Below, piece after piece: positions 54,772 through 64,000 of a stretch of DNA of 64,000 bases. A program made the translations under genes and the position numbers. The first letter of the stretch is position 1, and each line of letters begins with the position of its first letter. Below the pieces are notes generated by a model. It saw only the letters and a list, made by a program, of their open reading frames with translations, did not search any database and was not told the origin of the DNA. The stretch comes from Eublepharis macularius (Eukaryota > Chordata > Lepidosauria > Squamata > Eublepharidae), in the NCBI RefSeq assembly GCF_028583425.1, contig NC_072794.1, positions 24,177,232 through 24,241,231 of the forward strand, read 5' to 3'.

Positions 54772-54879
54772 GTCCTAAACCCTCTTTTGGGAGGGGGAGG
54801 GTGGAGTGGTGCCAGATCATGGCAGTCGCATAATCATGGGGCTCTTGAAACCTTCCTTCCTCCAACTAAAATAACAAAG

Positions 54880-55885
54880 CCTCCTGGAAGCAAATTAAAA
54901 ATTCAAAGATAGGAAAATCAACTACATCAAAGGCTAAGCCAAACCCAAAGAAACCCGGCTCTGTGGAAGCCTTTTTAGCAGCAAGAGAGTCAGACTCAGG
55001 AGCGACTCAGCCTGCACAAAACAGCTGGGGGGGGAAGAATGGCAGACAGAGAGAAGCCCGCCCAAAACGATGAAGCTCCCACAACAAACAAAGATATTAG
55101 TGGCTTTAAAGAAGACCTGCAACATTTCTTTACAAAAAATTATTACAGACCTTCTTCTGAGTCCCATTCAGCTTCAAATTAAAGTCTTGACAGACAGCCT
55201 AAAAGAAGCAACCCAGGCTGCAGAGACAGCATTTGAACTGGCTGTGACTGTGCAGGAAGAAGTCAGAATCCTCCAAATGAACAAGGCAACGACAGAGGAA
55301 AGGATTGCAGGACTGGGCCTTAAAGTAAGACAAAATAATCTTAAAACGAGGGGGGTCCCTGAATATGCAGAAGAAAAGTTTGACTTAGCCGTGTTCCTGG
55401 CAAAATGGTGGGCAGAAATTTTGCAATTAGAGGAGGGAGTTGCCCCTGCCATTGTGAAAGCCTTTCCCCTAGGCCCTATGTCCATAGCCCGTCCTAACTG
55501 CCCATGTGACATTCTAATTCAATTCCTATATCAAAGAACCAAAGAAAAAAATCTTAAGAGAAGGAAGACTTAAAGAAGCATTGAATTATGAACAGAAAAA
55601 AGTTTTAGTGCTCATTGATCTACTACCAAAAGCACTAGAAAAGTGAAGAATTCTGAAACCAATTAGTGCTCGGTTAATAAAAGCTGGCATTAAATTCAAG
55701 TGGAGCCCTTCCTCAAGCATCCTATTTTTCCATGAATGGATTATGCACCAGGTAAATGATTTTCCTTCAGGAAAAAAACTCTTATCCTCATTGAACTTCC
55801 AACTAACGGCAGAACAGGAAGAAAATCTGGAAGACTGGCAAACAAGACAACCCAGAAAGAAGAAGAGCAATGAAGAAGCAGATTA
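54880..55885 (+). pseudogene. LINE ORF1 (L1-like, different lineage)
   Basis: Frame 55070-55573 has a coiled-coil stretch (LTDSLKEATQAAETAFELAV), then LKVRQNNLKTRGVPEYAEEK typical of ORF1 RRM domains. After a frame change it continues GIKFKWSPSS and NFQLTAEQEENLEDWQ to a stop near 55885. An in-frame TGA near 55645 and the frame change make it a pseudogene. Confidence 0.72.
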
Positions 55886-56037
55886 ATATTAAGAACTTCG
55901 ATCTTGTTCATCCTCAGTATTTTATAAATAATAGAATGTTATATCTCTCTGTCAATAACAAAAACATCCTTTTGTTTTAGGAACGCTTTAATAGAACTAG
56001 AACTAGAGATCCTTGGTCATTGGAACATAATTCTTGG

Positions 56038-56213
56038 GCCGTTTCCACACAGCTTACCTTGTTGTGGAAAATAGCGAAATCTCGTGCGAAATCACACGAG
56101 AAGAGGCTGTTATCGCGTCTTCTTGTGCAATAACAGCATCTTCTCGCGTGATAACAGCGTCTTCTCGCGAGATTTCGCTATTTTCCACAACAAGGTAAGC
56201 TTTGTGGAAAAGG
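56038..56213. mobile_element. Hairpin MITE flanked by ~26-bp direct repeats
   Basis: Long arms GCCGTTTCCACAC...TTGTTGTGGAAAATAGCG and inverse CGCTATTTTCCACAACAA...GTGGAAAAGG give a near-perfect hairpin of about 60 bp per arm. The centre repeats GTTATCGCG(T)CTTCT and ATAACAGC(A/G)TCTTCTCGCG. The flanks 56011-56037 and 56214-56239 are imperfect copies of CCTTGGTCATTGGAACATA-type sequence, far longer than a normal DNA-transposon duplication. Confidence 0.8.
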
Positions 56214-56776
56214 CCTTGGTCATTAGAACATACTTCTGGAGGCCTCAAAAGAGACCTAAGATGAGGAGGGAGGGGAAGGAAGTAAAAACAAACGTTTAAA
56301 CCACTAATTCCCCCCACTACATATTGTGGTGCCAGGCCACAATATAAACTCCCTGCGCCTGAAAGTATTTTAGGGCCCTGTGGTACCTGACCCCAAAATA
56401 GGGGTTATAAATTAACACATTGGAAGATATAGTTATATAGTTGTATAGTTGCTCAAATTCTAACTATTTTAAAGTTTAAAAGTTAAGGTTAATAAATAAG
56501 AGAAACCTTTTTTAATTTTAGTTTAATAGTGAGAGAAAATTGAAATCTCAGTTAAGCCATCAGAAGTCACATTATATTAATTCTTGGTGATACTATTCTA
56601 AACTGCAAAACAAAACACTGGGACATAATTCTTGTTATACAGAAACCTTTAGTGAATGAACTAGAAAGGATTTTTTATTTTAATTTGAAACCAAAAAAGT
56701 GAGAGTATCACAGTTTTTAATTTAATTTATTTCCTGTGTGAAGGGGGACACTAATAACAAGTGGTTAACAAACAAT

Positions 56777-57413
56777 GTCAATGTGTTGGAAGGTCATCTC
56801 ATGGAACTGCAGAGGGCTCCATTGCCCCATTAACCAATGAATTAACCAAAGAACATCCCCATTTTGTTTTTCTTCAGGAAACGCCCAAAAAACCACAGTC
56901 AAACACCTTTTAAATTCTCATTGGTTTAACTCCTCATTTCAGGCACCAGGTACTTCAAAAGCTGGAGGGGGTGGTGGTTACCATTCTTATTACAAAAAAT
57001 ACCCCTTCCCAAACCACAGATATACAAATAGACCCCAAAGGATGTTTTCTTTTGTAAAAGGTGAGCTAGAGGATTCCTCATTAACACTAGCCTCCATTTA
57101 TGTCCCAAATGCTGACCAAATTAACTTTATCAGAAATACCCTGGAAACACTGACTGCCTTTAAACAAGGGGAAATTCTTGTTGGCTGTGATCTAAGTTAT
57201 GTTCTTGACTTAAATCTGGATAAAACTCACAAGAGAGTCCTCTGCCAAAAAAGTCTGATGTGCATAAAAGAAATATTAATTGTATATGGACTTGAAGATG
57301 CAGTTCCACTGTTTGCTGCCCTCATGTGGGCTGACAAAACACTGTTCCTCTTTCCCAGTGGCACCTGCCCTTTAGATTCCTCCCCCTCCTTCCAAAACCA
57401 GGTGGAGGCTTAA
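56777..57413 (+). pseudogene. LINE ORF2 endonuclease domain remnant
   Basis: Starts with VISWNCRGLHCPIN (around 56790), the metal-binding asparagine region of LINE endonucleases. It continues in shifted frames with SLTLASIYVPNADQ and LVGCDLSYVLDLNLDKT (57085-57225). The usual GDFN motif reads GCDLS here, so the catalytic aspartate context is damaged. Confidence 0.68.
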
Positions 57414-57654
57414 ATTGGCCAGGAGATTTAAAAAAGGGAAACCCGCTGCCAGTTTTTCTCCAATTTAACTGGAAAGGAATGTGTCAGGAGAGATGCAGAA
57501 GGTGGGTGGAGCGGTTAACCCCTTCCTGACCAAATGCTCTTCTGATGTTTCATCAGCTTTCCTCCCAGGGCCCTTTGCTTCTTTCTCATTAGTTTCTCTA
57601 CTCTCTAAAGCCCACATGAATTAGTGAGAACATTGACAGAAAACTGGAAGGACA

Positions 57655-58140
57655 TTATAATTATTTTATTTATTTATATTTCAATTTATATACCGCCCAT
57701 CCTCAGGGGTTCTTGGCAGTGAACACTTAAAATTGATAAAAACAAGAACTAAAATCAATATACAAACAATAAAACAAATTAACAAAGTGCAGTAGTGGGG
57801 AGAACCCTCCCCCACCTAAAAGGTGGGAGGCCGACATGGCACCGCCCCCTTCAATCACCGAATGCCTGACAGAACAGCTCTGTCTTACAGGCCCGGCGAA
57901 ACAATAATATGTCCCGCTGGGCCCGAGTTTCCATTGACAGAGCGTTCCATCAGGCTGGGGCCAGGACTGAAAAGGCCCTGGCCCTGGTTGAAGCGAGGCG
58001 GGCTTCCTTAGGGCTGGGGACCACAAGTAAATATTTATTCGCTGATCGAAGTGATCTCCGGGAAACATACAGGGACAGGCGGTCCCGAAGATATGCTGGT
58101 CCCAACCCGCTCAGGGCTTTAAAGGTAAGAACCAACATTG
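57655..58140 (-). mobile_element. L2/CR1-like LINE 3' end, reverse orientation
   Basis: On the minus strand it encodes FKALSGLGPAYLRDRLSLYV and RAFSVLAPA (58135-57950), the C-terminal blocks of L2/CR1 polymerases. A 3' UTR follows, with a GGCGGTATATAAATTGAAAT tail ending near 57655. Confidence 0.75.
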
Positions 58141-58240
58141 GTTGTTGTGGGTTTTCCGGGCTGTATTGCTGTGGTCTTGGCATTGTAGTTCCTGACGTTT
58201 CGCCAGCAGCTGTGGCTGGCATCTTCAGATGCCATATGTA
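58141..58240 (+). repeat. Dispersed repeat, Penelope-like by recollection only
   Basis: GTTGTTGTGGGTTTTCCGGGCTGTATTGC...GACGTTTCGCCAGCAGCTGTGGCTGGCATCTTCAG recurs widely in reptile genomes. The class is uncertain. It sits at the left edge of duplicated block B. Confidence 0.4.
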
Positions 58241-58527
58241 TTAATACATATTACATATTGTAATATGTATTAATAATCCAGGTCTAAAAATTCTAAAGCA
58301 CTTTGTAAATTAAGAGAGTTCCACAAGTGACAAAAGCATGCACACAATTCTCATTTTGGTTGTGAAGATGCAAGGTCAAAACCCATATGAGTCTCATGCA
58401 CCTTGGGTGAAGAGGATTGGTTGTTTGAAAAAACAATTCCAAAAGATCAGATGGATCACTGACTATTAGCCATAACAGCTCAAGAGAATCTCCACATACT
58501 GAACAGGAATACCTATGGATACCAATA

Positions 58528-58725
58528 CAGAGTTGCCAACGCCACCTTGAGAAATTCTGGGAGATTTTGAGGATAGAACCTAGAGAGGGGAGGAAGCTTA
58601 GTGAGGTATAATGCAATAGACTCCACCCTCCAAAGCATCCACTTTCTCCAGGGGAACTGATCTCTGTCACAAGGAAGATCAGTTGTAATCCTGGAGATAT
58701 CCCCATCTGAAGATCGGCAGCCATA
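58528..58725. mobile_element. Short MITE, duplicated copy
   Basis: Orthologous to the insertion at 8055-8258 within the segmental duplication. Its right end (GATCGGCAGCCATAAT) is more degraded. Confidence 0.65.
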
Positions 58726-59764
58726 ATAGTTGTACAGAGAAGCTCTATCGGTAGGAAACAGCAGTGGTCTTCATGCTCTTTTTGAGGCCTTCCTCAAAGC
58801 CCCAAGCAAGTTACGGGTGGAAGCCTGGTGCTGCTGATTTTCAGTCTCTGCGAAGGTCCCTGTAGCTTCTTCCATTATTAATCTTAAGGACAAAGATTTT
58901 AAAATGAAACGCAGGGCTCTTCTTACATCATTAACATTTTTGCTGCATACTATTTATGACAGAGTAAATTATTTACCTGAAAGTTAGGGGCACTAGCAGT
59001 GGGGCAAAAAGAGCATAGAGACCTCTGCACTTGTAAAACTCCAACTATATAAAGTGTATTGCTTTGCATAAAAACTGCATACAAAAGTACAAATAGTGCA
59101 AAAACCGGTAAATTCAGAGCTAATCCAGACAATATGGCAGCCTTAAATATGCTAAGTAGTGGGGGGACATCTTCCTACCCCATCCAGCTTGAGCTCTGGC
59201 CTCTCCAATACCAGGAGATGTCCATAAAGTGGTGTAAATCCAACTTGGTGAAATCCAGTGTGCTCATGCACCGTATGTACAGCTGGAGTAAATATAAGAT
59301 TTCAACTGTGCGTGTGATACCAGAGGCCATGTGAGCCTGTTGCAGAAAAGTTAAACAGAATTCTTCAAAGAGAACAATAATCAATCAAAGAGACTTTATT
59401 CACCAAAGCTGCTCTGAGTGGGGCACTAATTTGTCGAGAAGAGTGATATATAAGTACACCGTTATTAAAGGGAAATGATCCATTCCAAGTGAACAAGTCC
59501 TACTCACAAAAGTGGATGGAGGGACAGAGTAGGACAAACAGAGAATAAGATTCAGTCAAGGAAGGGGCAGCATGAGACATGATAAGCAGAACTCCCATAA
59601 AGTGTGGGCCATGCTGAGTTATTATTAGCACCTACTGTGAGCGATTTATTTGTTCCTGCTGAAACAATATTGTTCCTACTCTATTTGTAACTCACAACTT
59701 TCTGTTGCTTGCATATGCACCTGAATAAATGTTGTTAGTCTTTAAGTTACCACGGAACACCTAC

Positions 59765-59930
59765 GCTCATGGAACTCGCCTGGATGGCCCAAGCTTGCCC
59801 AAACTCATCCGATCTCTGAAGTTAAGCATCTTGATGGAAGACCACCAAGGAAATCCAGGGTCGCTACATAGAGGGAGGCAATGGCAAACCACATCTGTTA
59901 GTCTCTTGCCTTGAAACCCTATGGAGTTGC
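59765..59930 (+). mobile_element. 5S-rRNA-derived SINE, truncated
   Basis: Same SINE type, at the position in copy B that matches 9265-9480. It ends abruptly after AAACCCTATGG, at the junction of the ~500-base deletion relative to copy A. Confidence 0.7.
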
Positions 59931-60156
59931 AGTGAATTTTCTGGGTTTGAAATAGGCTTTAGTTGGCTGAGATCTCTCTTATTTATTAGCATTGAGGACA
60001 TTTCCATTTTATGAATAGATATATATATATTTAAAGATATCCATGCTCAAATTGCCCAAATCTGAATTCTGGTTTGTCCTACTTTCCCCGTACAAAATCC
60101 TGGACACAGAAAGAAAGCAGGTATCTGGAAAGACAGACAGCCATGCCATAAAGATG

Positions 60157-60502
60157 TCAGAACAAACTGAAACCATAGAGGATCCCAACAAAGACTGCAA
60201 ACAGGGAAAGGGCTTTCAACAAATATACAAAGGAACTGGACTGGTCTTCTACTGCCTGGGTTCTCATAGGCTTCAGGGTCCACTCCCACTGGCTCATGAT
60301 GGCATTCCTGGCTCCGTCCCACTTCCCTGGCCCAACCAGGCGGTACTGGTAGGGAGAGCAAGGCCCAAAGAAGATTTTAATGGCCAATTTTGGTTCGCTG
60401 AGTAGAGCTGGTACCCTGGGCTTTATGCCGATTAAGGAGGCCAATTGGTCCATGTAAAAAAGCCAATCAATCTTCTGAACCTCATCAAAGTTGAAGCCAA
60501 AC
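60157..60502 (-). CDS. FMO: Last coding exon of a second FMO gene (partial gene)
   Basis: Acceptor TTGATTAAG then 346 nt to a TGA stop, encoding 114 residues beginning FGFNFDEV. It keeps [23 protein letters not shown] and the C-terminal hydrophobic anchor. It differs from the complete gene's last exon at many residues, has one codon fewer before the EPKLA stretch, and ends GFSLF rather than GLN. The frame is open and the acceptor intact. It lies 5' of the complete gene on the same strand, so it cannot serve as that gene's terminal exon. No other FMO exon is seen between 60502 and 64000. The next exon would be expected further right, since the equivalent intron in the first gene is 4.6 kb. It could instead be an orphan exon carried by a segmental duplication. 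Confidence 0.85.
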
Positions 60503-60689
60503 CTTAATCAAGGAACAATGTGAAATGTCTACAGTTTCTCAGAAGAACTTATGCGGCAATAAATATGGTGAAACCCCAGTATCTGTGTGTGTGTAAGAGC
60601 ACTGCGTTTGGTGTAAATATTCTAACAGTGCAATCCTTTGCAGTGCAATCCTATGCAACTTGGCATAGGATTGCACTGAAAATCAGCAG

Positions 60690-60870
60690 GCTGTGTTTTA
60701 TTTATATTATTTATAGCCTGACTTTCTCACTGAGACTCAAGGCAGATTACACAGTGTGAGTCTGTGTACAGTCAGTTCCAAAAATACTTCAAGACACATG
60801 TAATAGGGTATATACATGCAAATTTGCAAAGATTTAAACTAGCAGTAATCCCATACAGAGTTTTAAAAAT
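60690..60870 (-). mobile_element. L2/CR1-like LINE 3' end fragment (duplicate copy)
   Basis: Reverse complement of the tail TGAGTCTCAGTGAGAAAGnCGGnCTATAAAT found at 34280. It is shared with copy A, so it is older than the duplication. Confidence 0.55.
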
Positions 60871-61140
60871 GCTGAAACAGAGCACAAGCCATTCTAAAAC
60901 TGACATATGAAACATTGGAACTGTTGTACTACTCTGCTGCTTACAGCAATAGTAATAGAGTCTATAACATAGTTACAGCAGCAGTAGTAAAGTCTATAGC
61001 CACTCCCTATCCTTTTACTGATGCAACTCTTTGAGACTGCTTCCCTATCTTACAGCTGAGTAACAAAAGCCCTCTTCATGATTCAGTGGAAAGCAGTGGA
61101 ATGAACTGGTAATTTTAAGAGTCTCCATGGTCCTACGGAG

Positions 61141-61164
61141 TGTGTGTGTGTGTGTGTGTGTGTG
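61141..61164 (+). repeat. (TG)n microsatellite
   Basis: Twelve TG units. The duplicated block A has a shorter, interrupted version at about 11266-11283. Confidence 0.9.
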
Positions 61165-61900
61165 CTGAGCGCATTTTAGACAATAACTGCAACTCTCACC
61201 ATAGAACATTTCACAACCTTGGCCCTCTACACATGACCCCTCCCATGTTGAGTCATCACATGGAGGAGAGGGCAGGTATAGATGTGCTGGCCTCTTACCC
61301 TCCTCTGCACTATCACCAACCCATGAGCATTGCGCCTAAACATGGAGGAAGCGTGCATGTGTCTGTTGGCACAGATCTACCCTTCTTCCAAGGTGCCTTC
61401 TTCCAGCCTAAGCAACCTTCCTCCGACTTCACTGGCTTTCCCATTCAAAGAAGAGTCACTGAATTGAAGGAAGCCTCTTTCAGCTGGAACTTTGCTCGTT
61501 GGAGTGGTAGACTAAGGATAGGATCCACCTCATTCCTTCTCTGTGATGAGGGATCCTGCTTTCCAAAAGTTCTTGATCACAGTGCCAATGGTGTCAATGT
61601 GCTTACCCTTCTCCTCTGAGTACAGTTGCCATGCTTACTATTCAGTGATCATATGGAGACAGGAAATTATCCTTTTCTCTATCCTGAATCTATTGCCCAT
61701 CAACTTCACTGGATGCCCTGAGTTTTAATATCGTGGGGGAGGCAGAAAACGTTATCTCTGTCCAATGTCTACAATCCATGCATAATTTTATTATCATGTC
61801 TTCTCTTGGTTGTCTTTTTTCTAAACCTTTTCTAAGAGTCCTCTGTGTGCCTCTTTGACTCTTCTCCAGAGGACATAAGAGGAGGTGTGCACACTGCTAG

Positions 61901-63492
61901 GGAGAGAGGTGTCGGAAGTAGCAATGTCTGGTGTACAAAAAGGAGAAGACCTTACAGGGGATTGCAAAGTGTAGTTTGATAGTAAAGTGAGGACAGCAAC
62001 TCCCTTCTATTGAGTGTCATTTTTCGTTGTCTTGTTCTCAGATTGTTATTCTTGGTATTGGTATTCTACTTCTTCTCGGAACTATCTCACTTTCCCTCTT
62101 TTAGTCAGCTAAATAACCAGACACCTGTGTCACTCTTTGTCTCTTCTTTACTACCAAGTATGTAGGTTCCTAAATAAACTTTCATTACTCTTTAATGAAT
62201 GGCTAATGTTGGGTAGGCACTGCCAACAAGAGGAAGTAAGGAGGGTACTTGTGGAAGTCTGAGTTATCCTGGACTGCAGAGGTGCCATGAATCCTGGCCA
62301 CCTAGACCTACACTGCAGCGTCATCTGAGACCATGACATTTCTTATGGTCCTTTGCAATAGATACATAATGGGAAGCAGACGTATTTCATGGTAGACTGC
62401 TCCAGTTGTGGTTGCCAAGTGACATTTGTAGAATATTAAGGCAGCCTATTTAGAATACTCATATTAAAAATCTGCAGCCATCCAGAGTTCTCCAAAGCTT
62501 AGCATTGATTGGATGAAGCATCTCAGCCAGGGTCAGGGGACACATTTCTGCGGTGTATACCCTGGCTTTGCCTTCTTCTTCCTCAGCTCCACAGGAACAA
62601 GGTTTGCCACTGGCCTTTGTAGTGTGTCTTGCGGAAAGCGATTAACAGGCAGTAGCATTTCTCTCTATGCTACAAAAAGCGGATTTCTGCGGATCAAGCA
62701 CCAGTTACAGATACAACAGCAAACCATAAAGGTTTCTTTATGATCAGCTGGCAACCATAAATTGCCTGTCCTTCCAGTCAAGGAGGATGCAGCATAACAC
62801 AGTAGCCTTGCACAAACATTACTGTGAATGCACTTATTATCTATGTGATTTTTATTGGTATCAGCAGGGAAGCAAGAGAAGGGTTACAGTCTTCTCATCT
62901 TGGGATGTGTTTGATAGTGGTTCCCCAGCCATTACGGCTTTCTTCCGAAGCGCGCCTCTCGTAAGCTTAGTGCCCCTCTCAGAACAGTGAAAAGAGATGT
63001 CATTCACCCACCCACCCACCCCGAAATACAGCAGGGTAGCTTCGCTGAGAGGAGTCCCACATGTAAGGTCAATTGTTGAGCTCGGGGCAGGGGAGGGATT
63101 TGAACGGGAGTCGCAGGCGCCCAACACATCAGTTTGTGAGTGCATCCTGAGCACAGCCATCAAATTACAGCAACCAAATTTTAAAACGGCTCCTTGTTTT
63201 CACCCTATTCAGAGGACATTTTAAAGTTTGTCTGGGGTACATCCCCGTAATGCTCCTGGTGAGCCGGGTTCACCCAAAAGGTCACCCAATCAACTCTTGT
63301 TGGTGCTAGTAGTGGAAACGTCCGAGCAATTACACTTTTAAACCCGCGTGATGGAATGTCTTCCGTTTGTTCCCTCCTCTCATGAGGTGATTCTTTCAAC
63401 CACCTTCTCCTGCCTACGCAGCCCAGTCCGTGGGTGGCCAATAGCTACTGTGCAACACCTCTGTCTTCTGTTAGTAATAGTGCAAGCGGAAT
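61901..63492. other. No gene recognised
   Basis: This should be intron of the second FMO gene if that gene is complete. No exon matching the 73-nt FMO exon is seen, and nothing else is supported. Confidence 0.5.
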
Positions 63493-63705
63493 CTCAAGTG
63501 ACAAAAGGCACTGATTAGACAATGGTCGTCGACCCTCAGGTTTTGATGGGAAATGCAGGCGACTGTGCGGACTGATGGACGAGTGACAGTTGAAAAGTCC
63601 ACTCGACAGCAGTCAGTGAGCCAAGCTGCAAGACTTGCAATCCTACATTTCCCATCAAAGCTGTGTGTCAGCTGAAAAAGGGTTTCATCTTTGCCTTTTG
63701 TAACT
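63493..63705. mobile_element. MITE related to the 5797-5994 element
   Basis: TCAAGTGACAAAAGGCA at the left and TGCCTTTTGTAACTTGTGG at the right are inverted ends. Inner arms TTTTGATGGGAAATGCAGG / CCTACATTTCCCATCAAA match the inner arms of the element at 5797-5994. Confidence 0.7.
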
Positions 63706-64000
63706 TGTGGGTCCTCTCTTTGAACTTCAAAGAAAATTTCACTGTAATATGAAAGATGCTGTTGTATCAGGAGTTAACCAAAGACCAGGCCTCCTTTCAC
63801 CGTGTGAATTAATTGCAGGTGATTATACAATTTAAAGTGACGTGTGAGTCTGCTAACTTGCCATTCTAGTGTCATTTGTCATCTCTAGCTTCTCCCAGGA
63901 TTTGATTTATGCTCCAAAAAAATGAGAATTATTATTCAGCTTGACAGCTGTTCCCTGTATGCTTGTTCTAATAAACTGACAGTTCATTAATTGGAAAAAA
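63706..64000. other. Right edge of window, nothing recognised
   Basis: No coding or repeat signal supported. Confidence 0.45.

Larger units (their letters stand above)
54790..57650 (+). mobile_element. Second kind of L1-like LINE, ORF1 and start of ORF2, degraded
   Basis: ORF1 remains at about 54850-55885, then a spacer interrupted by a MITE (56038-56213), then the start of ORF2 with an endonuclease domain at 56790-57400. The reverse transcriptase is absent, so it is truncated at the 3' side. Stops and frame changes throughout. Confidence 0.75.
58250..61900. repeat. Segmental duplication, copy B (FMO 3' end block)
   Basis: Diverged copy of 7763-12030, about 50 kb away in direct orientation. 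Similarity starts near a shared stretch about an AATATGT repeat and ends just after a shared AGAGGAGG segment. This is the expected product of a tandem gene duplication. The remaining intron either diverged by insertion or was not duplicated. Confidence 0.85.

Noticed and set aside
60157..60502. Second FMO exon as an alternative last exon of the complete gene
   Set aside because: It lies 5' of the start codon on the transcribed strand, so it cannot be spliced as a terminal exon of that gene.
1..64000. CRISPR arrays, bacterial operons, phage genes
   Set aside because: Introns, SINEs, LINEs and microsatellites show vertebrate DNA; the tandem arrays seen are satellites or microsatellites without a spacer pattern.

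Overview
The window looks like squamate reptile (lizard-type) genomic DNA. It is AT-rich, intron-containing and dense in transposons. The typical squamate load is present: L1, L2/CR1-like and other LINEs, 5S-rRNA-derived SINEs, tRNA-derived SINEs, hAT-type non-autonomous elements and a Gmr1-like gypsy element. The species cannot be read from the sequence alone.

The one complete host gene is a flavin-containing monooxygenase (FMO) on the minus strand. Eight coding exons run from 39669 down to 10178. Exon lengths are 132, 189, 163, 143, 200, 356, 73 and 340 nt. All junctions are GT-AG and in phase, and the product is 531 residues. It carries the FAD site, the FMO-identifying motif, the NADPH site, FATGY and a hydrophobic C-terminal anchor. 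A second, different FMO last exon lies at 60502-60157 on the same strand, inside a roughly 4 kb block (58250-61900) that is a diverged copy of 7763-12030. This indicates a tandem FMO cluster; the rest of the second gene would lie beyond the right edge.

Layout: 1-10177 is 3' flank of the gene, with an old L1 fragment split by a GC-rich solo LTR and flanked by unusual ~205 bp direct repeats. 10178-39669 is the FMO gene. Its introns hold a full-length L1 with both ORFs open and a perfect 18-bp target-site duplication (20522-26650), a hAT element, a LINE with a hAT inside it, an L2-like LINE, MITEs and microsatellites. 40370-44712, upstream of the start codon, is an LTR element with gag, a SCAN-like capsid region, a zinc knuckle and an aspartic protease. 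It has no visible polymerase or integrase. In their place it carries coiled-coil, membrane-segment and tandem-repeat coding sequence. 44713-58140 is repeat-rich intergenic or 5' intronic DNA with SINEs, hAT elements and a second kind of L1-like LINE. 58250-61900 is the duplicated FMO 3' block. The final 2 kb holds one MITE and nothing else recognised.

The most interesting items are the unusual gypsy element with its coiled-coil/membrane ORF, the FMO tandem duplication with substitutions in normally conserved cofactor motifs, the nearly intact L1 whose reverse transcriptase box reads FEDD, and several nested insertions that restore reading frames when removed conceptually.
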